A DNA stretch of 64,000 nt, taken from positions 41,297 through 105,296 of the forward strand of contig NZ_BMNH01000028.1 in the NCBI RefSeq assembly GCF_014646355.1. Direction: 5' to 3'. Positions within the stretch are counted from its first letter, which is position 1; every line of letters begins with the position of its first letter. The DNA is from Nonomuraea cavernae (lineage in GTDB: Bacteria; Actinomycetota; Actinomycetes; Streptosporangiales; Streptosporangiaceae). The notes beneath the pieces are model-generated. The model searched no databases. It saw only the letters and a program-made list of their open reading frames with translations, and was not told where the DNA came from. The translations under genes were made by a program, and so were the position numbers. This document shows positions 43,173-56,170 of the stretch, one piece after another.

Positions 43173-44393
43173 GTGTCAGTGGATCGCTGCGCGCTGTTCG
43201 TGGACGCCGGCTATCTGCTGGCTGACGGCGCGATGGCCGTGCATGGGACCCGTCATCGCGAAGCCGTCGCCTGGGACTATCCCGGGCTGCTGCAGTTGAT
43301 GACCAACCTGTCCCGCGAGCGCACCGGCCTGCCGTTGCTGCGCTGCTACTGGTACGAAGCGACGGTCGAGGCCCGCCGCACTCCCGAGCACGACGCGCTG
43401 GCCGATATCCCCGGCCTCAAGCTGCGGCTCTCCCGCATCCGGCCCGGCCGCCGCGAGGGCGTCGACGCCCAGGTCCACCGCGACCTGATGACCCTGGCGC
43501 GCAACAACGCCATCTGCGACGCGGTCGTGGTGAGCGGCGACGAGGACCTCACCCAGGTCGTCTGCGACGCGCAGGACCTCGGCATCCGGGTGACCGTCGT
43601 GCACGTCGCCGCTGAGGGCGGCTGGGCGGTCTCGCGCGCGCTGCGGCAGGAGGGCGACGACCTCATCGAGCTGGGCAGCGCCCACCTGCGCCCCTACGTC
43701 AACCTGGTGACCGGTGTCACCGAGGTGTCCAACGGCCACCACCACCAGCCGCTCGGCAACGGCCATGCCGCCCACTCGCTGCCGCCGGCCTCCACGCCGC
43801 AGCAGAGCACCGGCAGCCACGCCCTGCCTCCCGCGTCGGGCTCGGCGACCCAGAGCAGGCCCTCCACCAACGGTTCGTCGTCCGACCGCGGCCAGGGGGC
43901 CCAGCCGCCCGCGTTGCCCACCTACACCAGCTACCAGATGGACATCCCGTCGTCGCAGCCCGCTCCGTCCCCGGCGACCGGCCCCCTCCCGCAGCAGCCG
44001 CCGTCACAGCCGCAGGCGCAGTCACCGACCACCGGGCAGTTCGCCTCGCCGCCGTCCGGCGGCAGTTACCAGCAGTCGCAGCTCGGCGCCTACACCGGCC
44101 CGCAGGCCGCGCCGGTCCCGCCGCCCTCCGCCGCCACCGCCGGGGCCACCACACTGGCCGACGCCGTCAAGGCCGCCCACCGCGAGGGGCACGACTTCGG
44201 CGATTCGGTGGCCCGCGACGCCCCGGCCCTCTGGCTGGAGGCGGTGCTCGCCCGCAAGCCCCGCATGCCGTCAGACCTGGAGGCCCGGCTGCTGCAGGGC
44301 TCGTCGCTGCCGATCGACTTCCTGCTGCACGACGAGGTCCGCCACGCGCTGCGCCGCGGCTTCTGGGACGCCCTCGAACGCGCCCGCCAGTAA
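43173..44393 (+). CDS. NYN-domain (PIN-like) ribonuclease family protein
   Basis: A 406-aa protein. The N-terminal NYN/PIN-like fold (residues ~1-175) has the acidic sites in CALFVDAGYLL, GVDAQVHRDLMTLARNN and AVVVSGDEDLTQVV, followed by GIRVTVVHVA; these are the usual metal-binding Asp positions of a nuclease. Residues ~185-320 are a low-complexity Pro/Ser/Gln/Thr linker. The C-terminal ~75 residues (LADAVKAAHREGHDFGDSVARDAP ... LLHDEVRHALRRGFWDALERARQ) form a conserved helical domain. RNA cleavage or RNA-binding control is likely. The GTG start follows GGAAAGGGGCG. It is convergent with the baeRF gene, with only four bases between stops. Confidence 0.83.
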   Translation: MSVDRCALFVDAGYLLADGAMAVHGTRHREAVAWDYPGLLQLMTNLSRERTGLPLLRCYWYEATVEARRTPEHDALADIPGLKLRLSRIRPGRREGVDAQVHRDLMTLARNNAICDAVVVSGDEDLTQVVCDAQDLGIRVTVVHVAAEGGWAVSRALRQEGDDLIELGSAHLRPYVNLVTGVTEVSNGHHHQPLGNGHAAHSLPPASTPQQSTGSHALPPASGSATQSRPSTNGSSSDRGQGAQPPALPTYTSYQMDIPSSQPAPSPATGPLPQQPPSQPQAQSPTTGQFASPPSGGSYQQSQLGAYTGPQAAPVPPPSAATAGATTLADAVKAAHREGHDFGDSVARDAPALWLEAVLARKPRMPSDLEARLLQGSSLPIDFLLHDEVRHALRRGFWDALERARQ

Positions 44394-44397
44394 GCGG

Positions 44398-45555
44398 TCA
44401 CCAACGCAGCAGCGCGGCCACTCCATCGTGGTCGGCCAGGTCGGCCGCGGCCTCGCGCTGCAGGATCGTGACCTCAGCGCTGCTCTCCAGGGCGCGCTCG
44501 ATCATCCGCTCGCCGAGATCCGGCTCGTCCACGGCCTCGACGCCGGGCGGCACCTGCCCGGCGGGATAGAGCCGGCCGTCCGGGCCGCGGCCGCCCCGCC
44601 ACACGCCCATCTCGTCGAGCAGCAAGCAGTCGACCCGGCCCTCGTTCAGCAGCGACAGGGTCTGGCCGAGCCCGAGCGAGCCGCGCCCGCCGGCGAGCGC
44701 GGCGTCCTTGGCGCGCTGGATCAGCGAGACGTCCCTGCGGACCCGTACGTGGGCGAGGGCGTCGGAGATGTACGCGACCACCTCGGGCGCCGTCAGCCCG
44801 TCGATGATCTTGTCGATCTGGACCACCTCCAGCGGGTGCAGCGCCTCGGCGAGCTTCGCGGTCACCTTCGCGTCGCCGACCAGGAGCACGTCGGTCCAGT
44901 GCAGGCCGATGACCCTGCCGCTGATCTCGGGGGCGACGGAGTGCAGGTAGCGGGTCAGGTTCTCCTCGACGCGGCGCTGGAACTTGTCGACCTGCATCGA
45001 CGCCTGCTGGGAGGTGTTGGCGGCGCCCGGGCCGCGCATCCTTCGCCAGTCGTCGGTGTCCAGGGCGAAGGTGGACTCGTAGACGTCCTCGGCCTGGCCG
45101 TACCTGTAGTCGATCAGGCGTACGCCGTCGCGTGAGACCACCGCGACGCAGGCGGGGGCGCTGGTGGCCATGGCGCTGACCATGGGGCGTACGTACGCGG
45201 TCGACTCGAACACCGCGCTGGTGCCGACCGGCACCTGCAGCGTGGTGCGGTGGACCTCGTCGGTGCACACGGGCGCGAACAGTGCCCGGCCGAGTCCCGA
45301 CTGGGAGGGATCGACGAGCTGCTCGATGTCCGGCTCCAGCCCTTGGAGGTGCTCCAGCACGGTGGCGCGCCGCATCCGGTCCGGCCAGCCGGACACCTGC
45401 TCGCGCAGGGACTCCAGCTCGTTGCGCAGCAGGATCTCCCAGCCGGGCTTGACCGAGGCCTCCAGGCGAGGATCGGCGGTCACGTACAGCGACACGACGC
45501 CAACCTCGTCCTTCATCGCCACGAGCTCCCGCAGGAAGGCATGATCGCGTATCAC
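44398..45555 (-). CDS. eRF1-like release-factor-family protein (baeRF/VLRF1 type)
   Basis: A 385-aa protein with the three-part layout of bacterial eRF1-like (baeRF/VLRF1) proteins. An N-terminal helical/alpha-beta part (VGVVSLYVTADPR) comes first. A middle RNase-H-like domain includes PACVAVVSRDGVRLIDYRYGQAEDVYESTF and RYLHSVAPEISGRVIGLHWTDVLLVGD. A C-terminal pelota-like domain follows (GLGQTLSLLNEGRVDCLLLDEMGVWRGG ... MIERALESSAEVTILQ). Instead of the peptide-release GGQ it carries GGRG in ALAGGRGSLGLGQ. Vms1-like members rescue stalled ribosomes by cutting peptidyl-tRNA; the bacterial ones are poorly characterised. It lies 107 bp downstream of a response-regulator gene on the same strand. 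Confidence 0.75.
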   Translation of the reverse strand: MIRDHAFLRELVAMKDEVGVVSLYVTADPRLEASVKPGWEILLRNELESLREQVSGWPDRMRRATVLEHLQGLEPDIEQLVDPSQSGLGRALFAPVCTDEVHRTTLQVPVGTSAVFESTAYVRPMVSAMATSAPACVAVVSRDGVRLIDYRYGQAEDVYESTFALDTDDWRRMRGPGAANTSQQASMQVDKFQRRVEENLTRYLHSVAPEISGRVIGLHWTDVLLVGDAKVTAKLAEALHPLEVVQIDKIIDGLTAPEVVAYISDALAHVRVRRDVSLIQRAKDAALAGGRGSLGLGQTLSLLNEGRVDCLLLDEMGVWRGGRGPDGRLYPAGQVPPGVEAVDEPDLGERMIERALESSAEVTILQREAAADLADHDGVAALLRW

Positions 45556-45662
45556 GATGTTCTCCTCTGTCGTCGGGCCACTACGACTCTAGAGAACCGG
45601 AAATACCCCAAATCGCCCTCTTAATGGACAGATGCCCCAGTTTTACCTCCAAGGGCGTCGCG

Positions 45663-46292
45663 TCAGGAGAGGGCGTCGAACCCCGCGCGCAGGGCGGCCA
45701 GCCGTTCGTACAGCTCGGAGAGCGGGATCGACAGCGCCGGATCGGGCGACTTGCGCGCCAGCTCCCGCACGCGGTCCAGCTCCTCCTCGACCGCGGCCAG
45801 CCGCCTCGACAGCTCGGGGAGCACCGACGCCTGATCGCCCGCGCCGGGCGGCAGCTCGCCGGTCAGCCGGTCGCGCAGCAGCGCGGCCTGCTCGGTCAGC
45901 CGCCTGTTCATGGTGTAGAGCTCGGTGAACACCGACACCTTCGCTCGCAGCACCCATGGATCGAACGGCTTGGTCAGGTAGTCGACGGCGCCCGCCGCGT
46001 AGCCGCGGAAGGCGTAGTCGGGAGCGCTGTCGACCACGGTCAGGAAGATGATCGGGATGTTCTTGGTCCGCTCGCGCCGCTTGATATGCGCGGCCGTCTC
46101 GAACCCGTCCATGCCCGGCATCCGCACGTCGAGCAAGATGAGCGCGAACTCCGTGTTGAGCAGTGCCTTGAGCGCCTCCTCACCGGACCTGGCGCGTACC
46201 GGCACCAGGTCGAGCGAGCTGAGGATCGCCTCAAGAGCGATCAGGTTCTCCTCACGGTCGTCGACCAGAAGGATCTTGGCTCGGTCCGGCAT
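45663..46292 (-). CDS. Response regulator with coiled-coil tail
   Basis: A 209-aa protein. The receiver domain (residues 1-~125) has the acidic pair in ILLVDDREEN, the phospho-accepting Asp in LILLDVRMPGMDGFE, the Thr in FLTVVD and the Lys in DYLTKPFDP. There is no DNA-binding domain. Residues ~125-205 are helical (VSVFTELYTMNRRLTEQAALLRDRL, then LSRRLAAVEEELDRVRELARK), a coiled coil likely to mediate dimer or partner contact. It starts three bases after the hybrid-kinase stop, so the two are translationally coupled and it is the probable phospho-acceptor or output adaptor of that kinase. Confidence 0.92.
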   Translation of the reverse strand: MPDRAKILLVDDREENLIALEAILSSLDLVPVRARSGEEALKALLNTEFALILLDVRMPGMDGFETAAHIKRRERTKNIPIIFLTVVDSAPDYAFRGYAAGAVDYLTKPFDPWVLRAKVSVFTELYTMNRRLTEQAALLRDRLTGELPPGAGDQASVLPELSRRLAAVEEELDRVRELARKSPDPALSIPLSELYERLAALRAGFDALS

Positions 46293-46295
46293 TGA

Positions 46296-50453
<4,158 letters not shown>

Positions 50454-50574
50454 GGCCCCTCCTTCAACTCGCGGGGTACCGCCGTGAGTGCTTGAAGTCT
50501 GTCACGTTGTGTAGCTCTCAGTCCTGCCCTTGGATTTACCCCAAGTCAACGGGAAGTGTGGTAGGCACGGTTGG

Positions 50575-52119
50575 ATGACTGCTCCTCCTCACGCGGTGCT
50601 CGCCGCGACGTTCGCGCCCGGTGAGACCGCTGTGCCGGCTGCGATCAGGTTCACGCGCGAGGTGATGACCGCGTGGGCCGTCGGCGGCATGCTCCACATC
50701 GCCGAGCAGGTGGCGGGCGATCTTACGGAACAGGTGATATACGAGCCGTTCGAGGTCATCTGGAAGCATTTCGGCGGTGCCATACAGGTGGAGCTGCGAC
50801 AGCGGAACACCTCGCACGGCGATCCGAAAGCTCCTTCTGTAGGCGTGGAGGAGTGGGGGATCACCTATTCGGGCGACTCCCGTGTCCATTGGGCAAGACT
50901 CACGCTACCTGGCTCCGTGGACAGCGTCGTCTCAGAATGGCAGGAGGAGACCTCCAGGGGCCCCCACTGGCTGGGGTTCCTCGCCGACGCGAGCGACCTG
51001 CTCGCCGGCACCCTCAACCCCGACATGGTGCCCGCGATCATCGCCCAGATCGTGGTGCCCCGGCTGGCCAACTGGTGCGCCGTCTACACCGCCGACACCG
51101 TGTCCGGCCCGCTCCGCCTGGCCTATCTCTGGCACGCCGACGAGGCCAGGATCGACGGCCTGCGCCACGAGCTGGCCGAGGTCGACGTGAGCCCGGCCGA
51201 CCACCAGGTCACGTCCTCCATGCACCTGAGTGACTCGCAGGTGCTCGCGGTGCCGCTGATCGCCCGTGGCCGCGGCCTCGGCCTGATGTGCCTGGGCAGA
51301 TCCGACCGCTTCGGCGACGACGTCATCCAGTTCGCCGAGGACATCGCCCGGCGGGCCGCGCTCGCCATGGACAACGCCCGGCTCTACGCGCAGCAGGCCG
51401 CCGCCAACCGGGCGCTCCAGCGCAGTCTCCTGCCGCCGAACGAGCCCGAGGTGCCCGGCCTCGACTACGGCGTCGTCTACGACCCCGCCGGCGAGGCCAA
51501 CGAGGTCGGCGGCGACTTCTACGACCTGTTCAAGGCGAGCGACGACTCGTGGCGGTTCGCGATCGGCGACGTGTGCGGCACCGGCCCCGAGGCCGCCGCC
51601 GTGACCGGCCTCGCCCGCCACACCCTGCGCCTGCTCGCCCGAGAGGGGTACGGCGTCGCCGCCGTGCTCGGCCGGCTCAACCAGGCGATCCTGGAAGAGG
51701 GCGAGCGGGCCAGGTTCCTGACCCTGCTGCACGGCGACATCACGCCGGTGGAGACCGGCCTGGAGCTGCGGCTGGTGTCGGCGGGCCATCCCGAGGCGCT
51801 GCGCCTGAAGCCGAGCGGCGTGGTCGAGGCGGTCACCACCCCGCAGTCGCTGCTCGGCGTCTTCCCCGAGGTGGTGTTCGAGTCGGACACGGTCCACCTC
51901 GACCACGGCGACGTGCTGCTCGCGGTCACCGACGGGGTGACCGAGCGGCGTTCGGGCAGCCGGTTGCTCGACGACGACGGCGGGCTGGCCAAGTTGCTCG
52001 CCGAGTGTGTGGGGCTGTCGGCCCGGGCGGTCGCCGAGCGCATTCGCCGGGGGGTGGCCGACTACGCCCCCGAACCCAGCGCCGACGACCTGGCGATCGT
52101 GGTGCTTCGCGCCCGCTGA
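50575..52119 (+). CDS. SpoIIE-type PP2C phosphatase with GAF domain
   Basis: A 514-aa protein with three parts. Residues ~1-120 resemble a worn-down GHKL/RsbW-type ATPase (FTREVMTAWAVGGMLHIAEQVAGDL). A GAF domain follows at ~125-280 (LLAGTLNPDMVPAIIAQIVVP to ARRAALAMDNARLYAQQ). The SpoIIE phosphatase domain runs from ~290 to the end: RSLLPPNEPEVPGLDYGVVYDPA, the metal-binding EVGGDFYDLF, FAIGDVCGTGPEAAAVTGLARH, SAGHPEALRL, LLAVTDGVTERR and ADDLAIVVLRAR. Such enzymes dephosphorylate anti-anti-sigma factors. The ATG at 50575 gives a sensible N-terminus; an in-frame start 15 codons upstream is possible. It is divergent from the poly-HAMP kinase (121 bp apart) and may act in the same pathway. Confidence 0.88.
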   Translation: MTAPPHAVLAATFAPGETAVPAAIRFTREVMTAWAVGGMLHIAEQVAGDLTEQVIYEPFEVIWKHFGGAIQVELRQRNTSHGDPKAPSVGVEEWGITYSGDSRVHWARLTLPGSVDSVVSEWQEETSRGPHWLGFLADASDLLAGTLNPDMVPAIIAQIVVPRLANWCAVYTADTVSGPLRLAYLWHADEARIDGLRHELAEVDVSPADHQVTSSMHLSDSQVLAVPLIARGRGLGLMCLGRSDRFGDDVIQFAEDIARRAALAMDNARLYAQQAAANRALQRSLLPPNEPEVPGLDYGVVYDPAGEANEVGGDFYDLFKASDDSWRFAIGDVCGTGPEAAAVTGLARHTLRLLAREGYGVAAVLGRLNQAILEEGERARFLTLLHGDITPVETGLELRLVSAGHPEALRLKPSGVVEAVTTPQSLLGVFPEVVFESDTVHLDHGDVLLAVTDGVTERRSGSRLLDDDGGLAKLLAECVGLSARAVAERIRRGVADYAPEPSADDLAIVVLRAR

Positions 52120-52156
52120 CCGCCGCCTGCTGACCGCCGCCTGCTGACCGACGCCC
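52114..52156. repeat. 14-bp tandem repeat at a gene end
   Basis: Three copies of a GCTGACCGCCGCCT-like unit begin at the phosphatase stop codon (TGA is part of each unit). It lies between convergent genes and has no evident function; slippage is the simplest explanation. Confidence 0.5.
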
Positions 52157-52207
52157 GTCCACTGGTCGCCGCTGGCCGTCGTCGACGGTGGGTCAGGGCG
52201 GGGAGGG

Positions 52208-53974
52208 TCAGGGGGCGTCGACGTGCTTGCGGGCGAACTCAAGCTGCAGGGTGATCTGCGCGATCCGCTCGGCGACGACCAGGGAGCCGCGCACCGCGTC
52301 GTAGGTGTAGACCTCGTGCTCGAGGCCGTACTCGGCCAGCTGGGCGACGTACTTCTCGATCTGGCGCAGCGGGCAGCGGGTGTCGTTCTCGCCGGCCAGG
52401 ATCAGCACGGGGCTCTGCACCTGGTGAACGTAGGTGATCGGGGAGCTGGCGGCGTAGCGCTCGGGCTGCTCGTCGGGCGAGCCGCCGAGCAGCGCCCGGT
52501 GGTAGGCGCGCAGGCTCTCGGCCTCGTCCTCGTAGGAGGTCTGGTGGCAGGCGATGGGCACGGCCGCGATGCCCGCGGCCCACAGCTCGGGCTGGGTGCC
52601 GAGGCCGAGCAGCGTGAGGTAGCCACCCCAGGCCGTGCCGGACAGCACGATGCGGTCGGGGTCGGCGATGCCCCGCTCGACCACCCAGTCGCGTACGGCG
52701 GCGACGTCCGCGAGCTCGATGTGCCCGACCTCGCCGTGCAGCGCGTCGCGCCAGGCCGAGCCGTAGCCGGTGGAGCCGCGGTAGTTGACGCGCACCACCG
52801 CGAAACCGGCGTCGACCCAGGCCGCGACCTCGGGAGAGAAGGCATCACGGTCGTGCGCGGTCGGGCCGCCGTGCAGCAGGAAGACGGTGGGGAACGGCGC
52901 CGAGCCGGACTCGGGCCGCGAGACCAGCGCGTGGATGAGCCCACCCGGGCCCGGCACGTCGAGGTCTTCGACGGGAACACTGGGTGGCGCGGCCGGGCCA
53001 CCGGCGTTGAGCACGACCTGGCCGTTGCTCGACCGGATGACCGGCGGGCGGGACGCGCTCGACCAGGAGTATTCGACGTGGCCGCTGGGGCGCGGCGCGG
53101 CCTCCTCGATCACGCCGTGTGGGGTCTCGATCAGGGTCAGCCCGCCGCCCCCGAGGTCGTAGCGGTGGAGGTAGCTGCGGGCGCGGTCGTCGCGCACCAG
53201 CATCAGGCCGCGGCCGTCGTGGTACCAGTCGGCCGCCAGGTCGCCGGAGTCGCGCAGCCAGATCTCGCGCTGCTCGCCGGTCACCGGGTCCCACACCAGG
53301 GGCTCCTGGCGGCGGCGGCGTTCGTGCAGGACGAGCAGCCGGCGGTCGCCGGTCACGGGCGCGAACCTGAGGCCGATCACGCCGCGCTCGGGGCCGTCGT
53401 AGAGCTCGCCGACGGGCTCGCCGAACTGGCTGACGACCCGCAGGGCCGGGTGGCGGAAGTCGCCGTACTCGCCGTGGTTGATGGCGATCAGCCGGCCGTC
53501 GAGGGACATGTCGGCCACCCAGGCCGCCTCGGCGTGCTCGTAGAGCAGGCGCGACGTCTCACCGGCGCGCGCCACATGGATGCGGAACGTGCCCTCGCTG
53601 GCGAGGCTGATCGCCGCGGCGCCGTTGACGGACAGCGCGATGCCGCCCGGCTGGCCGGGCGGCAGGTCGGGGGCGACGAGCTCGTCAGGGCCGCCGTTGA
53701 ACGGTTGTCGCCACCACTCGCCGAACTCGTCGCCCTCGGTGTCGGCGAACCAGTAGATCCACTGGCCGGTGGGGTCGATGGTGGCGTGGGCGGTGCCCTT
53801 GGCCCGGTCGGTGACCTGGCGGGTGGCGCCGGTGGTGCGGTCCCAGGCGTAGACCTCCCACGTGCCGCTGGTGTTGGAGCGGTAGATGGAACGGTTGGGG
53901 GCCTGGCGTGCCCAGAGCGGCAGCGTCATGCGCGACGCTCGGAACCTGGCTTGCCAGCGTTCCTCGGCCTTCAT
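52208..53974 (-). CDS. S9-family peptidase homologue, catalytic Ser and His replaced
   Basis: A 588-aa prolyl-oligopeptidase-like protein. An N-terminal beta-propeller (~30-330) shows repeats such as GEWWRQPFNGGPDELVAPD and EPLVWDPVTGEQREIW. The C-terminal alpha/beta-hydrolase (~340-588) contains FLLHGGPTAHDRDAF, VNYRGSTGYGSAWRDALHGEVG, and AAVRDWVVERGIADPDRI. The nucleophile motif GxSxGG reads GTAWGG (~444), so Ser is Ala. The acid is kept in LAGENDTRCP (~526). The final His, normally in a GHG-type loop, reads DAVRGSLVV (~560), so Arg replaces it. Peptidase activity is therefore not expected; a binding or regulatory role is possible. ATG at 53974 follows GGAGGGAG; the longer ORF upstream is unrelated. 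Confidence 0.88.
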   Translation of the reverse strand: MKAEERWQARFRASRMTLPLWARQAPNRSIYRSNTSGTWEVYAWDRTTGATRQVTDRAKGTAHATIDPTGQWIYWFADTEGDEFGEWWRQPFNGGPDELVAPDLPPGQPGGIALSVNGAAAISLASEGTFRIHVARAGETSRLLYEHAEAAWVADMSLDGRLIAINHGEYGDFRHPALRVVSQFGEPVGELYDGPERGVIGLRFAPVTGDRRLLVLHERRRRQEPLVWDPVTGEQREIWLRDSGDLAADWYHDGRGLMLVRDDRARSYLHRYDLGGGGLTLIETPHGVIEEAAPRPSGHVEYSWSSASRPPVIRSSNGQVVLNAGGPAAPPSVPVEDLDVPGPGGLIHALVSRPESGSAPFPTVFLLHGGPTAHDRDAFSPEVAAWVDAGFAVVRVNYRGSTGYGSAWRDALHGEVGHIELADVAAVRDWVVERGIADPDRIVLSGTAWGGYLTLLGLGTQPELWAAGIAAVPIACHQTSYEDEAESLRAYHRALLGGSPDEQPERYAASSPITYVHQVQSPVLILAGENDTRCPLRQIEKYVAQLAEYGLEHEVYTYDAVRGSLVVAERIAQITLQLEFARKHVDAP

Positions 53975-54116
53975 TCGGCGCGCTCCCTCCCTCTGGATCC
54001 CCGCCGCCGGGCGTGGGTTGTCGTCCAGTATTGCGCCTGATTCGCGGAAATACTTGGGGAATGTGGGGGAATTTCCGGCCAAATGCCCCATCAGTAACAT
54101 CAGTCCCACATGTCCG

Positions 54117-54995
54117 TCAAGGAACAGCGCTTGATCGTGGCGATGCCTCAAAGATAGACAGGTGGAACGCGGCACGCACCACCACTTTTTTGCGATTTTT
54201 CGTGGCCCGTCGGGAGAAATATCCCGAGATTTGCTTCTCCAGTTCGGATGCTTCAGTGTGCCACGCACTCGGCCCCATCCTCACGACCTCGACGATGTCG
54301 TCATGAGACAGATGGAGATCGAACGCGATGGTCCGCCGCTCGGCCTCGACGAACCCGTCCAGGCTGCGGGCCACCCGCCGTTCCTTCTCCTCGTCGACCG
54401 AGAGCAGGCCCAGCTCACGCACCAGCGGGCTCAGATGGGACGGGGCCGGCGTGACGACGGCCACCACGCCTCCGGGCCGCAGGACGCGCCGGAACTCGGG
54501 GCCGTTCCTGGGCGCGAACACGTTCAACACCACGTCGGCCACTCCGCTCCGGATCGGCAGCGGACGCCACACGTCGGCCACGAACGCCCCCACCCGGGGA
54601 TGCGCCCGCGCCGCCCGCCGGACGGCGTGCTTGGACACGTCGAACGCCACCCCCACGCCGTCGCCGATCGCCTCCAGCACGGTCGCCAGGTAGTGTCCGG
54701 TGCCCGCTCCCGCGTCGACGACCACCGGCGCGTGACCAGCCCGCATCGCCACGCTCTCGGCCAGCGCCTCGGTGAGCGGCGCGTAGTGCCCGGCCCCCAG
54801 AAACCCGGCCCGCGCGGCCACCATCTCGGCGCTGTCGGCCGTGCCCGGCGCCCGCGACCCGACGAGCAGACTCACGTATCCCTGCCTGGCGATGTCGAAG
54901 GCGTGGCCGTCCGCGCAGCGCAGCGCACCGCGCTCGATCACGAGGTCGCCCTGGCAGACGGGGCAGGCGAGCAGGTCGACGATGTCAGCGAGCAT
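54117..54995 (-). CDS. 23S rRNA (guanine-N1)-methyltransferase, RlmA-like
   Basis: A 292-aa SAM-dependent methyltransferase. It opens with the zinc-binding site CPVCQGDLVIERGALRCADGHAFD, followed by ARQGYVSLL, the hallmark of RlmA-I/RlmA-II enzymes that methylate G745 or G748 of 23S rRNA. The SAM-binding motif is VVDAGAGTGHYLATVLE. The substrate region has VFAPRNGPEFRRVLRPGGVVAVVTP and HLSPLVRELG. In producers of macrolides, RlmA-II (TlrB type) contributes resistance; nothing here shows that role. ATG at 54995 gives the zinc finger at the N-terminus. It lies 71 bp after the Rho paralogue on the same strand. Confidence 0.85.
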   Translation of the reverse strand: MLADIVDLLACPVCQGDLVIERGALRCADGHAFDIARQGYVSLLVGSRAPGTADSAEMVAARAGFLGAGHYAPLTEALAESVAMRAGHAPVVVDAGAGTGHYLATVLEAIGDGVGVAFDVSKHAVRRAARAHPRVGAFVADVWRPLPIRSGVADVVLNVFAPRNGPEFRRVLRPGGVVAVVTPAPSHLSPLVRELGLLSVDEEKERRVARSLDGFVEAERRTIAFDLHLSHDDIVEVVRMGPSAWHTEASELEKQISGYFSRRATKNRKKVVVRAAFHLSIFEASPRSSAVP

Positions 54996-55066
54996 GACCC
55001 CATTCTCCCGCCGGGCGATCGGCCGGACACCGATCAGCACAGCTCAGGGAAGGCAGGGAAAGGGCG

Positions 55067-56170
55067 TCAGACCGCGGCGGCGTACAGGAAGTGAGCATTC
55101 GTCGGCGTCTCGCGGAGCTTGTCGACCAGGAGTTGCATCCCCTGCCGTCGATCCAGCGAGCCGAGCATGCGGCGCAGCCGCCACACCACCCGCTGCTCCT
55201 CGGCGGGCAGCAGGATCTCCTCGCGCCGGGTGCCCGACGCGTCGAGGTCCACGGCCGGGAACAGCCGGCGTTCGGCCAGATCCCGCACCAGGTGCAGCTC
55301 CATGTTGCCGGTGCCCTTGAACTCCTCGTACAGGAGGTCGTCCAGCCGCGACCCGGTGTCCACCAGCGCGGTCGCCAGGATGGTGAGGGAGCCGCCGCCG
55401 AGCACGTTGCGGGCGGCGCCGAAGAAACGCTTGGGCGGGTAGAGCGCGGTCGCGTCCAGACCGCCGCTGAGCACCCGGCCGCCGCCCTTCGCCAGGTTGT
55501 TGTACGCCCGGCCGAGCCGCGTCAGCGAGTCGAGCAGCAGCACCACGTCCCTGCCGTCCTCGACCAGCCGCCTGGCGCGGTCGATGGCCAGCTCGGCGAT
55601 GGCGGCGTGGTCACGGTCGGGGTGGTCGAAGGTGGAGGAGAAGACCTCGCCCTGGATCGACCCGCGCATCTCGGTGACCTCCTCGGGCCGTTCGCCGACG
55701 AGCAGGACCATGAGGTGGACCTCGGGGTGGTTGCGGGCGACGGCGGCGGCCAGTGCCTGCAGGACCATGGTCTTGCCGGCCTTGGGCGGGGCCACGATGA
55801 GCCCGCGCTGGCCCTTGCCGATCGGCGCGAACAGGTCGATGACCCGGGTGCTCAGCGACTCGGTCTCGATGCGCAGCCGCTCGGTCGGGTGGACGGGGAC
55901 CAGGTCGGCGAAGTGCGGCCGTTCTCGCCGGTCGGTGGAGCCGTTGACCGAATGGACCTTGACCAGCTTGCCGCCGGCGACGTCGGCGACGACGTGGTCA
56001 CCGGGGCGCAGGCCGAGCTGTCCGGCCTGTTCGGGTCGCACGCGGACGTCCCCGGGACCGGGAAGGTGCCCCGCGCGGATGAAAGCGTCCTTGTCCCGCA
56101 GGTCGAGCAGGCCGCTGACCTGGCGTACGGGAGTTGCGGCGCGCTGTCGGGGGATGGTGTTGACAGACAT
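55067..56170 (-). CDS. rho: Short Rho-type transcription termination factor
   Basis: A 367-aa Rho lacking the N-terminal extension and Rho_N helices. It begins directly with the RNA-binding OB-fold (VSGLLDLRDKDAFIRAGHLPGPGDVRV). The ATPase part has IGKGQRGLIVAPPKAGKTMV (~130-150), VLLVGERPEEVTEM, the Walker B VVLLLDSLTRLGRAYNN, Q/R-loop equivalents and FKGTGNMELHL. Usual Rho reads DERPEEV; here Asp is Gly (GERPEEV), equivalent to E. coli D210, which lies at the nucleotide and bicyclomycin site. Actinobacterial housekeeping Rho is typically much longer, so this is probably a second copy. ATG at 56170 is chosen; an upstream hairpin pair surrounds the start region. Confidence 0.88.
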   Translation of the reverse strand: MSVNTIPRQRAATPVRQVSGLLDLRDKDAFIRAGHLPGPGDVRVRPEQAGQLGLRPGDHVVADVAGGKLVKVHSVNGSTDRRERPHFADLVPVHPTERLRIETESLSTRVIDLFAPIGKGQRGLIVAPPKAGKTMVLQALAAAVARNHPEVHLMVLLVGERPEEVTEMRGSIQGEVFSSTFDHPDRDHAAIAELAIDRARRLVEDGRDVVLLLDSLTRLGRAYNNLAKGGGRVLSGGLDATALYPPKRFFGAARNVLGGGSLTILATALVDTGSRLDDLLYEEFKGTGNMELHLVRDLAERRLFPAVDLDASGTRREEILLPAEEQRVVWRLRRMLGSLDRRQGMQLLVDKLRETPTNAHFLYAAAV

